Assembly (NCBI RefSeq): GCF_016807185.1
Contig: NZ_JAEVYN010000002.1
Coordinates: 676,528 to 740,527 of the forward strand
DNA: 64,000 nt
DNA from: Leptolyngbya sp. Cla-17
GTDB lineage: Bacteria > Cyanobacteriota > Cyanobacteriia > Leptolyngbyales > Leptolyngbyaceae
Reading direction: 5' to 3'
Each line of letters begins with the position of its first letter. Within the stretch, counting starts at the first letter, position 1. A program made the translations under genes and the position numbers. Under the pieces are notes generated by a model. The model saw nothing but the letters and a program-made list of their open reading frames with translations. It was not told where the DNA came from and ran no database searches. Below, piece by piece: positions 26,923 to 36,174 of this stretch.

Positions 26923-28095
26923 TCATTCCACGGGTGGTACCGCAGGCACATCAGCATCTTGATCCACAGTGCCCAAGTTCTCAAGATTGACGTTGCCTGT
27001 GGTCAAAAAGCGGAAAGTTTCTTGATACAAGCTTTGCCAGAAGCGGTTGCTCATCCCCTGGCTGATTTCGGTAGGGTCAACGAGGGGGTGGGGCACCAAG
27101 TCTTTTGCCGGATACAGATAGAAGTGGTTGCCATTTGAACTGCCGCCAATCTGGTCAAACAGGGCTGTGTTGGTGTTGATGTCAGCAGCGTCTTCATTTT
27201 CGGTGAGCACCATAAAAACGGGTATTTTTCGTAGGGCGTTCACAGAGTTTTGGCTGAGAACAACACTACTGCCAAAGCGGTCGGCGGCAGTGAGACACCC
27301 CACTGGAAAACGTAGATTGGGGTCCCACCCCGATTCACTAATGTCCAGCGGACCTGCCAAGTTGATGTATTGGCGGCGTTCTTCTCCATAGATGTGGATT
27401 AAAGGCGCATAGGCAACGACTTGCTTAATGCGATCGGGGCGGGCAGCGGCAAGTCCCAGAGCAACCGAGCCGCCAACCGATAGCCCAACCGTGTAAACGC
27501 CACCAGGCATCGCATCCAGGTCTGCCAATCGCGCTTGGGCATCGCTAAGATAATCGAGATGGGAGGAGATAAAGTAGCGATCGAAGTCAGGATTATCTGG
27601 GGTTTCAACGGCTTTCACAATATCTAGCAGGCGGGGTTCGATCGCCACTAGCCGAGCAATCAGAGCAAGGCGCTGCATGTAGCTAGGGCGGGTAAAGCCA
27701 TCTGGATTGGCAGCGATGTTGCCTAAATAGTTGCTTAAAACCGGGTCTTCTTGAATTTTGACTTTCAGCGGCGCAGCAATTTCTGGTTTTAGATCGACCT
27801 GCGCCCAGTTTTGAGCCGGATTGATCAACACATGCCCTGCAATGGAAGGTTGATAAACGTTAAAACCATTACGAAACAAATAGTCTGCTAATCGCCACAG
27901 TTGGTGGGGTTTGGCGCTAAATCCATGAAACATCATCACTGTGCCGCGAATGGGCTGACCCGGTTCATGAAATAGACAGTAAGGGTAAGCGCCATCGCGT
28001 CGTTCAGGGTTGCGATCGATGCGGTCAACATAAGCCGCGATCGCCGCCTTTGTTTGGTTGATCTGCTCAGCATTGGGAGAAATGAAGGTACTCAT
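26923..28095 (-). CDS. Alpha/beta hydrolase
   Basis: A 390-residue alpha/beta-hydrolase fold protein. The oxyanion-hole strand GTVMMFHGFSAKPHQLW is followed by FNVYQPSIAGH, the nucleophile elbow is GLSVGGSVALGLA (Ser in GxSxG), and a late Glu/Asp-containing strand (VFMVLTENEDAAD) and the catalytic-His candidate HPLVDP complete a plausible triad. No lipid or signal sequence is seen, so a cytosolic esterase/lipase-like activity is likely. The substrate is unknown. Confidence 0.82.
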   Translation of the reverse strand: MSTFISPNAEQINQTKAAIAAYVDRIDRNPERRDGAYPYCLFHEPGQPIRGTVMMFHGFSAKPHQLWRLADYLFRNGFNVYQPSIAGHVLINPAQNWAQVDLKPEIAAPLKVKIQEDPVLSNYLGNIAANPDGFTRPSYMQRLALIARLVAIEPRLLDIVKAVETPDNPDFDRYFISSHLDYLSDAQARLADLDAMPGGVYTVGLSVGGSVALGLAAARPDRIKQVVAYAPLIHIYGEERRQYINLAGPLDISESGWDPNLRFPVGCLTAADRFGSSVVLSQNSVNALRKIPVFMVLTENEDAADINTNTALFDQIGGSSNGNHFYLYPAKDLVPHPLVDPTEISQGMSNRFWQSLYQETFRFLTTGNVNLENLGTVDQDADVPAVPPVE

Positions 28096-28195
28096 GCCAA
28101 TTTTTTGTGGGGGCTAATGGTTCAAAAATCGCTTGTATCATTGCAAGCAACCATTTCCGACTCCCAAATTCCGCAAGCTGAGGTGAAAAGCGAGT

Positions 28196-28262
28196 AAAAA
28201 AATTCCCACGGAGGACAACCTTTGTAGACGGATGCTACCGAGTGCTGCCCACCGTGGGAATT
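28196..28262 (-). terminator. Structured hairpin/terminator element, copy A (downstream of the porin)
   Basis: On the minus strand an 11-bp perfect outer stem (AATTCCCACGG/CCGTGGGAATT) encloses about 40 nt and ends in T7. Inside, GGGCA can pair with TGTCC and GTAG with CTAC, giving a nested three-stem fold. A second copy of equal length lies at 30508-30573. It may terminate the porin transcript or be the 3' end of a small RNA. Confidence 0.8.
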
Positions 28263-28339
28263 GAAATAAACAAAGAGAAACGCGATCGCTCCAAACTTAG
28301 AGAATGCCTAAACCTTAAAACATCCTCCAAATTTAGCTG

Positions 28340-30160
28340 CTAAAACGTGAAGGTCGTTCGTATAACGCCAATAAAAACATCGCTATTGGAGTTGCGGCCA
28401 GGAATACCAGCATTCTGGTTCACGCTGGGCAGATAGATTACACCGGGAGTAATCGAAATATTGTCGTTGAGTTGGTACTTGTAAAAGGTCTCGAAATGAA
28501 GGGCGAAGTCCTGACTTCTGCTGGCAAAAGCGGGGCTTAAGTTAGAGCCAGCAAAGCCAATCCCTCTTAAGGTGGGTTCTGCTCCCCCAACAAAGCCTAG
28601 AAAATTCCCTTTCTTGCCGAAATCTGGCAAGCCAACGGCGAGGGCAAAATTCCAGATGTCTGCACTTCCTAAACCAACCAAATTGGCATCAGTGTATCCC
28701 CCCCACCCATTGATAATCAGACCAGGAGTGGGTCTAAATGAAGCTTCGACCCCAAAAGAATTACTCTCAACGGGGAAGGAGCGTCCTCGTAGCAACGAAT
28801 TATTGTTTAAGTTGGCAAACGTGGTGCCCGTTCCACCCAAGTTAAAGTTGTTGCCAGCCGCTAAGGCAGGATTATTTTTCTCATAGCCGCGAACGTAAGT
28901 CAGTCCAAGCTTGAATTTACTGCCGCCGGTGAAAACCAACTGCGCCAAGGCTGAGTAGTTGCCGTTAAACAACCCTGCATCGCTTCCCGGATTGCTAGCT
29001 GTGTTGGAGAGATACCCTACATCAAGCTTAAAGTTGTCATTAAATTTGAAGTTAACTCCAATCCCGGCACCGAGTGGTCCAATGCGATAGATTGGGTTAC
29101 GTTCGGCAAACCGAGAAATTGCATTTTGACCACCGCCATTGCCTTCAAAAAAGGGATTAATAGTGTCGGCATAATAGTGGTGCAATCCCCCGTTAGCTAA
29201 CACTGTAACGGTTAGATTCTTGCCCAGTGGGAAGCGGTAATCTACTACATCTAGAAATACGCTGTTGCCGCCGTTGTTTGAATCGGTAACAACGCCACCA
29301 GCCGCAAGACCCGCTCCATCATAGGGGAGGTTGCCCTCATTGGTTCGCTGGTAGTTATTTGGCGCATTAGGAATGGTGGGGTTGCTGAGAAGCCGGATGG
29401 CATTGCCAGCCTGAAACCGGATTCTCAAGCGATCTTGCCCAGTAAAACTAGTCAGAAAGTTCAGCCGAATTCGATCGTTGAAGACGGTGTTGGTATCGCC
29501 TTGTCTTGGATAGTCACCAAAAGCATCAGCGATCGTGAAAATCGCTTCACCCGCTAGTTTGGTAGTGGTGGAAAACTGCTGCTTCTCGAGCGTAGCCGTC
29601 CGCACATCCAAAACTTCCACTCGACCCCGCAGGCTTGCTAATTCAGTAGCAAATTCTTCTTGGAGCCGCTTGACAACTTCTAAGTCTTCTTTCCGCACAA
29701 AGTCCGCAGTGGCGGCAGCGATCAGTTCTTGAATTTTATCTAAACATGCATTCAAACCAGCGGCAAACTCGTAGCGCGTTGTTGCACGATTGCCACGATA
29801 GGTTCTATCGGGATAGCCAACGATGCATCCATACCGCTCAACTAGAGACTGGAGAGCTTGGAATGCCCAATCCGTTGGTCGAACATCGGACAACTGGGAG
29901 ACAGAAGTAACCTGAGTCATCAAGGGATTAACGACTGGCTCCATAGCTACAACGGCTGGAGCTGGTTGCGCTTGGCTAGCTGCTGGAGCAAGTTGATCAG
30001 CAGAAGGGGAAATAGCAGTAAAGTTTGGCTCAGCAACTAAGGTGTTTTTTGCGCTAGAAGCTGCTTGGTTCTCAGCCGCGTTGGCTGAAACTGGGATAGC
30101 CAGCGCAGCACTCAGCATGAGCAAGCTGACCAAGGGGGAGTTTCGTAACATGTTAAGCAC
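28340..30160 (-). CDS. Iron uptake porin (SLH domain plus OprB-type barrel)
   Basis: A 606-residue outer-membrane protein with a signal peptide ending near VSANAAENQ. An SLH domain at about residues 90-150 (VRPTDWAFQALQSLVERYGC, RGNRATTRYEFAAGLNACLD) anchors to peptidoglycan-linked polymer. A coiled coil follows (VVKRLQEEFATELASLRGRV), then an OprB-type beta-barrel ends in FIGVIRTTFTF with terminal Phe, the outer-membrane insertion signal. This is the cyanobacterial Som/iron-stress-linked porin family. The long upstream gap has a 10-bp AATCATGATT palindrome. A structured terminator follows. Confidence 0.92.
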   Translation of the reverse strand: MLNMLRNSPLVSLLMLSAALAIPVSANAAENQAASSAKNTLVAEPNFTAISPSADQLAPAASQAQPAPAVVAMEPVVNPLMTQVTSVSQLSDVRPTDWAFQALQSLVERYGCIVGYPDRTYRGNRATTRYEFAAGLNACLDKIQELIAAATADFVRKEDLEVVKRLQEEFATELASLRGRVEVLDVRTATLEKQQFSTTTKLAGEAIFTIADAFGDYPRQGDTNTVFNDRIRLNFLTSFTGQDRLRIRFQAGNAIRLLSNPTIPNAPNNYQRTNEGNLPYDGAGLAAGGVVTDSNNGGNSVFLDVVDYRFPLGKNLTVTVLANGGLHHYYADTINPFFEGNGGGQNAISRFAERNPIYRIGPLGAGIGVNFKFNDNFKLDVGYLSNTASNPGSDAGLFNGNYSALAQLVFTGGSKFKLGLTYVRGYEKNNPALAAGNNFNLGGTGTTFANLNNNSLLRGRSFPVESNSFGVEASFRPTPGLIINGWGGYTDANLVGLGSADIWNFALAVGLPDFGKKGNFLGFVGGAEPTLRGIGFAGSNLSPAFASRSQDFALHFETFYKYQLNDNISITPGVIYLPSVNQNAGIPGRNSNSDVFIGVIRTTFTF

Positions 30161-30507
30161 TTTTTCCTCACACTAAATTCGATTCTCTAAAAACTAAAAT
30201 CTAGTGAAGACTGTATTTTTTAGAAAGGTTGACAAAACATGTTTGTATTTTTGTCATTAAGTATTTAATCATGATTTTCTTCTAGAAAATGTCTAAAAAA
30301 ATGCTTTTATGCTGGACGACTTGTGACTTTACTTCATGGATTGAAAAGCTTCTAAGCTTAAGCGGGCATGATTTCCACATTCCAGAAAATGAGCTGTACT
30401 CTTCTTTGCTTTAAGGTTCTATGGTGTTGCTCAATGCTTCTGTTACCTAACATGCGCGCTCGCAACACGCTAATTGCAATACAGTGAGTTCCATTTGGGA
30501 AGTACTC
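30161..30507. promoter_or_regulatory. Leader/promoter region of the porin
   Basis: A roughly 350-base AT-rich region upstream of the leftward porin gene. It holds a 10-bp palindrome AATCATGATT (30267-30276) and a TCTAGAAAATGTCTAAAAAA tract. A Fur-type operator would be expected for an iron porin, but the palindrome matches the classical Fur box only in part. No gene was found here. Confidence 0.35.
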
Positions 30508-30573
30508 AAAAAATTTCCCACGGAAGACAACGTTGATAGCCTGATACTATTGAGCATTGCCCTCCATGGGAAA
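30508..30573 (-). terminator. Structured hairpin/terminator element, copy B (downstream of apcD)
   Basis: On the minus strand the outer stem TTTCCCATGGA/TCCGTGGGAAA (one G-U pair) ends in T6. It aligns without gaps to copy A at 28196-28262. The inner stem is ATAG/CTAT here instead of GTAG/CTAC, a compensatory change, and GGGCA/TGTCT keeps pairing through G-U. Confidence 0.8.
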
Positions 30574-30635
30574 CTTAAGTTAAAAGTTGAAATTGAGCAA
30601 GACGCGAGTCTACTTTGTAGAGGCTTCTCTAACGC

Positions 30636-31121
30636 CTAAGACATCGCCTGAATAATGTAATCGAAGTAGGGTGAAGCCTCTGCCGCATCCTCATCGCTTA
30701 ACAGTTCCAGAGAGGCTGCCTTCAGACAACGAATTGCTTCCGCCATACCGGGAACAGGAACGCCCAGAGCGTTATACATCTCGCGTGCGCCGACAATGCC
30801 AATTGATTCGATCGGGTCCTTATCACCGGCGAGAACGCCATAAGTAACCAATCGCAGATACCAGCCATAATCTCGGAGGCAAAGCGCCCGCTGCTTATCA
30901 CCATAGGCGTTGCCACCCGGAGCAATAAAGTCAGGGCGCTTTCTCCAAAGCTGCTTGCTGGCTTCTTGAACAATTTTTTTCTCATTTACAGACAGCGCTT
31001 CGACGATGCGAGTGCGCTGTTCGCCAGTTTGAAAATATTCTTTTACGGTTTGGAGTTCGCCAAAGGTTGGGTAGCGAAGCTCATCATCGGCTTGAAGAAT
31101 GACTTGGCTAACTACGCTCAT
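30636..31121 (-). CDS. apcD: Allophycocyanin B alpha chain
   Basis: ApcD is a core phycobilisome subunit that acts as a terminal energy emitter, favouring transfer to photosystem I. The 161-residue globin-like biliprotein opens with MSVVSQVILQADDELRYPT and carries the chromophore cysteine in ALCLRDYGWYLRLVTYGVLA, with GGNAYGDKQRA before it. The ending EASPYFDYIIQAMS matches the ApcD type. It lies alone, away from apcABC, as is usual. A structured hairpin terminator follows. Confidence 0.92.
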   Translation of the reverse strand: MSVVSQVILQADDELRYPTFGELQTVKEYFQTGEQRTRIVEALSVNEKKIVQEASKQLWRKRPDFIAPGGNAYGDKQRALCLRDYGWYLRLVTYGVLAGDKDPIESIGIVGAREMYNALGVPVPGMAEAIRCLKAASLELLSDEDAAEASPYFDYIIQAMS

Positions 31122-31280
31122 AATTATCGTGGTGTCTTAGGGTATTGGTTTATAGTTTAACGAGTCTTGGGGTCGCAAATAAAGACAATTATTGTTTCGC
31201 AGCAAGGTTCGCCACACTCTCAAGAGAGTACCGCGCTAGATATATGAGAAACGATAAAGTTTTGTAAAGATGTGCCGCCT

Positions 31281-31775
31281 CTAAATCTCTTCCCACATGG
31301 AAAGACGGCGAAGTTCATAGCAAATCGCTATATGAGAGATGCGAACTTCCAGTGCGCAGAAAAAGACACCCGTGACCAAAACGCCAGCACCGATGAGAAA
31401 GAGCGCCAGCACTGCGATCGCCATCCAGTTGGAATTCAAAATGACGGTCAGGGCGATCGCAAACATGCACAGTAACAGTGTCAGAAGTGCGATGTAAATG
31501 CTGAGGGAGGCTTTTTGCAACAGCCCATGACGACGGACAAAAACTGGAACTTGTTGATCTAGCAAGTTTAAGCGCTCTTTCCAATAAGTTTCCGTGGTGC
31601 TTTTTTGGAGAAACTCCAGTCGTTCCTGATCGATCTTTCTCATGCGATCGCCCACCGATGTATACCGAGCTAATATGCCATTTTGCACCAACGTACAGAC
31701 TGACATTAGTACTGCTGGCGCAATAATCAGTTGAATCGTACGAGCAACGGATTCAGCGTTCATTTCAAAAATCAT
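31281..31775 (-). CDS. DUF2721 domain membrane protein
   Basis: A 164-residue membrane protein of the DUF2721 family. Visible are an N-terminal membrane segment (IQLIIAPAVLMSVCTLVQNG), the conserved YTSVGDRMRKIDQERLEFL region, and two adjacent C-terminal hydrophobic helices (LLTLLLCMFAIALTVIL, IAVLALFLIGAGVLV), ending ELRRLSMWEEI. An alternative start four codons downstream is possible. No function is established. Confidence 0.82.
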   Translation of the reverse strand: MIFEMNAESVARTIQLIIAPAVLMSVCTLVQNGILARYTSVGDRMRKIDQERLEFLQKSTTETYWKERLNLLDQQVPVFVRRHGLLQKASLSIYIALLTLLLCMFAIALTVILNSNWMAIAVLALFLIGAGVLVTGVFFCALEVRISHIAICYELRRLSMWEEI

Positions 31776-32156
31776 CTCTTACTCCTACTTTTCTGGTTTT
31801 CAGTAATCACATTAGGCGATCGCGATATTAAAATCAGTTGGCATAGATATAGAAAATGCAGCTAGTTAACCATTGAATTCTGTGAACGTTTATTTTCCCA
31901 AGTAGAAGCGCGTGGCAAACGAGGCGCGTTTGGCAATCCTGTTACACAATGAAATTTATACTCACGACCATTTGCTAAACCAAGCTCATGACAAATTAAA
32001 GGTTTGACCAATTTAATCTAGATTTATCTAGCGTTTTGTAGGTTTCTTTTGGTTAGTTGATACTACAGAAGTTCCTCTAGATTTCCTTTTCTAACTATGG
32101 GTTTGAACTGTTAGGATAGTCGTTTGCGATCGCGCATTTACACGAACCTTTTTGCC
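31776..32156. other. Intergenic region between divergent DUF2721 and rlmD genes
   Basis: A 381-base AT-rich gap that should contain two divergent promoters. There is an imperfect direct repeat, GCGCGTGGCAAACG and GCGCGTTTGGCAAT, near 31908-31937. No frame of convincing quality and no strong hairpin were seen. Confidence 0.4.
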
Positions 32157-33569
32157 ATGACATACTCTCCAGATCTTGTTGATTCCGCCCCGTTAGAAGA
32201 CCCACGCTGGCAACAGGGCGAACTGGTGGAGGTGGTCATTTCCGATCTCAGCGACAGCGGCGATGGTGTGGGGCGAGTGAATCAGCGAGTGGTGTTTGTG
32301 CCCGATACCGTTACCGGCGATCGCGCGATCGTTCGACTGGTGCGGGTAAAGCCTCAATATGCGAACGGCAAATTACATGAATTGCTAGAACCCTCACCGC
32401 ATCGCATCCGTCCGGGCTGCATCGTGGCAGATAAATGTGGCGGCTGTCTGTGGCAGCATGTTGACTATAGCTATCAAACAGAGGCGAAGCGAAATCAGAT
32501 ATTGCAAGCATTAGAGCGCATTGGTGGGTTTAGCCAGCCGCACATTGGTCCGATGATTCAAGTGGCAGGTTCGTTGGGCTATCGCAACAAGGCAACCTAT
32601 CCCATGCGGCGATCTCCTACGGCACAAGTGCAAGCAGGCTACTACCAAAAAGGCAGCCACTTGCTCATTAACCTTAACCAGTGTCCCATTCAAGATCAAC
32701 GGCTCAATCCTTTACTTGCTGAAGTGAAGCAAGATATTCAAAAGCGCGGCTGGAGCATTTACGACGAAGAGAAACACCGCGGCAAGCTGCGCCATTTGAG
32801 CTTCCGCATTGGTCGCCACACCGGAGAAATGCTGCTGACCCTCGTGGTCAAAGAGGGGCATCTGGAAGGGATGAAAGAGCAAGCGGCAGAATGGATGGAG
32901 CGTTACCCTAGCTTGGTGGGGGTGGGGCTGAATATCAACCCTAATCGCAGCAACGTGATTTTTGGCAAGGAATCCTACCCGATCGCTGGACAATCCTACA
33001 TTCACGAAATCTTTGCTGGAATGACCTTCCAAATTTTGCCTGATACCTTCTTTCAGATCAACACTGAAAATGCGGAAGCGCTGATGCAGGAAATTTTGAC
33101 AGAACTCAACCTGCAAGGAACCGAGGTTGTTTTAGATGCTTACTGTGGTGTGGGTACGCTCACCCTGCCGTTGGCGAAACAGGCAAAACAGGCAATTGGT
33201 CTAGAAGCGCAGCCAGAAGCCATTGAACAAGCGGCGATGAATGCAGCCCTCAATCAACTCGATAACGTGACTTTTCAGTTGGGCACCGTGGAAAAGCTGC
33301 TGCCCAGCTTGGAAGTACAGCCAGATGTGGTTATCCTTGATCCGCCCCGCAAAGGCTGCGATCGCTCCGTGATTGAAACACTATTGCAAATCCAGCCCGA
33401 TCGCATCGTCTACGTTAGTTGCAACCCCGCCACTCTTGCCCGCGACTTGAAGGCGCTGTGCGAGGCCGGAGCCTATACTCTTACCCGCGTGCAACCTGCC
33501 GACTTCTTTCCTCAAACGGCCCATGTGGAATGTGCCGCTTTCCTCACAAGAACCAATTTCCTAGGGTAA
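32157..33569 (+). CDS. rlmD: 23S rRNA (uracil-C5)-methyltransferase, RlmD/RumA type
   Basis: A SAM-dependent RNA m5U methyltransferase of 470 residues. An N-terminal TRAM domain (VVISDLSDSGDGVGRVNQRV) precedes a cysteine cluster (CGGCLWQHV) like that binding [4Fe-4S] in RumA. The methylase core has motif I VVLDAYCGVGTLTLPLA, the motif LDPPRKGCDRSV and the catalytic-cysteine motif VSCNPATLARDL. The frame extends upstream to a TTG, but ATG at 32157 gives the natural N-terminus. Whether the target is U1939, U747 or another position is not decided by sequence. Confidence 0.9.
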   Translation: MTYSPDLVDSAPLEDPRWQQGELVEVVISDLSDSGDGVGRVNQRVVFVPDTVTGDRAIVRLVRVKPQYANGKLHELLEPSPHRIRPGCIVADKCGGCLWQHVDYSYQTEAKRNQILQALERIGGFSQPHIGPMIQVAGSLGYRNKATYPMRRSPTAQVQAGYYQKGSHLLINLNQCPIQDQRLNPLLAEVKQDIQKRGWSIYDEEKHRGKLRHLSFRIGRHTGEMLLTLVVKEGHLEGMKEQAAEWMERYPSLVGVGLNINPNRSNVIFGKESYPIAGQSYIHEIFAGMTFQILPDTFFQINTENAEALMQEILTELNLQGTEVVLDAYCGVGTLTLPLAKQAKQAIGLEAQPEAIEQAAMNAALNQLDNVTFQLGTVEKLLPSLEVQPDVVILDPPRKGCDRSVIETLLQIQPDRIVYVSCNPATLARDLKALCEAGAYTLTRVQPADFFPQTAHVECAAFLTRTNFLG

Positions 33570-33714
33570 GCCGCTAGTTTGCGAAGACGCGATCGCAGAT
33601 CTTTGTCTGTTGCTGATTGAAGCGAACAGTCGATTAAAATGCGATCGCGTGGTTTTATCCGGATCGAGTAGTGATGGTGGAGTTTGTATCCAAAGAGCAC
33701 CTCACACATCGCCC

Positions 33715-34845
33715 ATGAATATTTCTCCTCTTCGGTTTTTGACTTGGAGCGCGATCGCTCTCAGTCCTTTAGGATTCGCTAGTGCTGCCCTAGCCGCTCC
33801 CGGATCTTTTGTAGTTCCCACCGTGCCGATTAATGCGCCGACTTCAGCGGGTGGAGCTTTTCCCTACTCGCGATCGCCAGGTGCCGCGGTAGTGATTCCC
33901 ATGCCAAACTCATCACCGTTGCCCCGTTATCCAACACCTTATCCAACGGGGACCAGTTCTGGTAAATTGCCACCGCTACCCAATCGAATTACTCCTACCC
34001 CCATTCCCCAACCGTCGATTTTGAATGGCAAGCTAGCCTATCGAGTGGTGGTGAACGGTGCGGATGCTGCCCGTGTGAGTGCCGTAGTTCCGGGGGCATT
34101 TCGGACCCTGGTGAATGGACAAAGCGTTGTACAAGCAGGCGTTTTTCGTGAACAAGGCAAAGCTACCGAATTGCAACAGATTTTGAACCGCAACAATTTG
34201 CAGGCGATGATTCTTCCGGTGCAGGCAAATGAAGTGCCTTCTAAACCTGTTCCGTCTACTAGCCCATCGCTCAACCCTACCCTCACCCCACTGCCTATTC
34301 CTAAAAGTGGCATTACTGTGGTGATCGATCCCGGGCATGGTGGCGGCGATCCCGGCGCAATTGGCATCGGCGGTTTACAGGAAAAAGAGATCACGCTATC
34401 GGTGTCACAGCAGGTGGTGGCGTTGCTAAAGCAGAAAGGAGTTAACGCGGTGCTGACGCGATCGGGTGACCAAGAAGTTGAATTAGCGCCGCGAGTAGAC
34501 TTTGCAGAACAGGCAAATGCTGATGTGTTTGTCAGCATTCACGCCAATTCTTTTACTGCAAGCCGGACTGATGTGAGTGGGATTGAAACCTATTATTCTT
34601 CTAGCGATGGACTATCGCTTGCCCGAACGATTCAAACCAATTTGCTGCAAGAATTGGGTGCGCGCGATCGCGGTGTGAAGCAGGCAAACTTCTATGTCAT
34701 CAAGTACACGGATATGCCAGCGGCACTAGTGGAAATTGGCTTTGTCACAGGTGCAGAAGATGCGGCACGACTGGCGAGTGCAACAGGACGCACCAAGATC
34801 GCCCAAGCGATCGCTCGTGCTATTTTGCAATATGTGCAGTCATGA
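33715..34845 (+). CDS. amiC: N-acetylmuramoyl-L-alanine amidase (Amidase_3)
   Basis: A 376-residue exported peptidoglycan amidase that cuts the MurNAc-L-Ala bond, used in cell separation and septal junction work. The signal peptide ends near AALAAPG. A Pro-rich linker and an SPOR-like segment (YRVVVNGADAARVSAVV) precede the zinc amidase domain: VVIDPGHGGGDPGA with the first ligands, VFVSIHANSF, and the catalytic Glu in ALVEIGFVTG. The frame opens upstream, but the ATG at 33715 starts a proper signal peptide. Convergent with sufS. The symbol is by family. Confidence 0.88.
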   Translation: MNISPLRFLTWSAIALSPLGFASAALAAPGSFVVPTVPINAPTSAGGAFPYSRSPGAAVVIPMPNSSPLPRYPTPYPTGTSSGKLPPLPNRITPTPIPQPSILNGKLAYRVVVNGADAARVSAVVPGAFRTLVNGQSVVQAGVFREQGKATELQQILNRNNLQAMILPVQANEVPSKPVPSTSPSLNPTLTPLPIPKSGITVVIDPGHGGGDPGAIGIGGLQEKEITLSVSQQVVALLKQKGVNAVLTRSGDQEVELAPRVDFAEQANADVFVSIHANSFTASRTDVSGIETYYSSSDGLSLARTIQTNLLQELGARDRGVKQANFYVIKYTDMPAALVEIGFVTGAEDAARLASATGRTKIAQAIARAILQYVQS

Positions 34846-34879
34846 AGACCAGTCTTTTGAAACTGTCTATGACTCGGGG

Positions 34880-36145
34880 CTATTCCTCAAAAACGCCGTT
34901 GAAAAACTCTACAGTTTCCTTTAGCTCAGCAATAAAAACATCGATCTCCTCGCGAGTGTTATAGAAGTAGAGGCTGGCACGGGCGCTGGAGGAAATATTC
35001 AACAGGCGATGCAGGGGTTGGGTGCAATGATGTCCTGAACGGATTGCCACCCCTGCTTGATCGAGCAAGGTTGATAGATCATTCGCGTGAACATCACCCA
35101 CGGTAAACGCTGCCAAGGCTGCTCGTCCGCTGCCGTCTGCTTTGGGCTTAGGTCCTAAAGTTTGCAGATTAGGAATTTGCTCAAGCTGTTGAAAAAGGTA
35201 AACGGTCAGTTCCTCTTCATAGGCGTGAATTTTGTCCATACCGATCGCGCTCAGGTAGTCAACCGCAGCACCTAAGGCGATCGCCTCTGCGATCGCAGGG
35301 GTTCCCGCTTCAAACTTGTGGGGCAGTTCGGCGTAAGTCGAGTGATCAAAAAATACATCGGCAATCATCTCGCCGCCGCCCATAAACGGAGGCATAGCAT
35401 TCAGCAGATCCAGCTTGCCGTAGAGAAAGCCAATCCCCGTAGGCGCACACATTTTGTGTCCGGAAACCACCAGCCAATCACAGTCAATCTCCTGGACATC
35501 CAGCGGCAAATGGGGCGCACTTTGGCAGGCATCTAGCAGCACTTTTGCCCCGTAACGATGAGCTTCCGCGCAAATTTCCTTCACCGGATTGATGCAGCCC
35601 AAAGTGTTAGAAACATGCACCACAGACACGAGCTTCGTTTTGTCTGACAGCAGTGATTTGAACTGTTCAAAGTCAAATTCTTGCGTGTCGGTGAGTTGAA
35701 CAAACTTCAGCACCGCGCCTGTCCTCCGTGCCACAAACTGCCACGGCACTAGGTTGCTGTGGTGTTCCATCACCGTCAGAATAATCTCATCACCCGGTTG
35801 CAGAGTACTCATGCCCCAGCTGTAGGCAACCAGATTGATCGCTTCGCTAGCGTTGCGGGTGTAAATAATTTCATTGCGGGAAGCGGCGTGGATAAAGGCA
35901 GCAATCTTATCCCGTGCGCCTTCGTAAGCATCCGTAGCCCGGGAACTGAGGGTGTGCGCCCCACGATGCACATTGGCGTTGTCGTGTTCGTAGTAATAGC
36001 GCAGGGCCTCTAACACCGCGATCGGCTTTTGGGATGTGGCAGCATTATCCAGGTACACCAATGGTTTGCCGTTCACTTCCTGGCTGAGAACGGCAAAATC
36101 AGCGCGGACGGCTGAAGCAAGGGATTTAGCTTGGGTGAAAGTCAT
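34880..36145 (-). CDS. sufS: Cysteine desulfurase SufS
   Basis: PLP enzyme that takes sulfur from cysteine as a persulfide for Fe-S cluster assembly. The 421-residue product shows VYLDNAATSQKP, the histidine-rich VHRGAHTLSSRAT block, MEHHSNLVPWQ, the PLP-lysine motif VSGHKMCAPTGIGFLYG and the active-site cysteine region AIRSGHHCTQPLH. This is the group II (SufS) pattern. It is the last gene of the suf operon, 29 bases after sufD. Confidence 0.95.
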   Translation of the reverse strand: MTFTQAKSLASAVRADFAVLSQEVNGKPLVYLDNAATSQKPIAVLEALRYYYEHDNANVHRGAHTLSSRATDAYEGARDKIAAFIHAASRNEIIYTRNASEAINLVAYSWGMSTLQPGDEIILTVMEHHSNLVPWQFVARRTGAVLKFVQLTDTQEFDFEQFKSLLSDKTKLVSVVHVSNTLGCINPVKEICAEAHRYGAKVLLDACQSAPHLPLDVQEIDCDWLVVSGHKMCAPTGIGFLYGKLDLLNAMPPFMGGGEMIADVFFDHSTYAELPHKFEAGTPAIAEAIALGAAVDYLSAIGMDKIHAYEEELTVYLFQQLEQIPNLQTLGPKPKADGSGRAALAAFTVGDVHANDLSTLLDQAGVAIRSGHHCTQPLHRLLNISSSARASLYFYNTREEIDVFIAELKETVEFFNGVFEE

Positions 36146-36174
36146 AGCGCAAGAAAAATAAGGGATTAGCAGTG

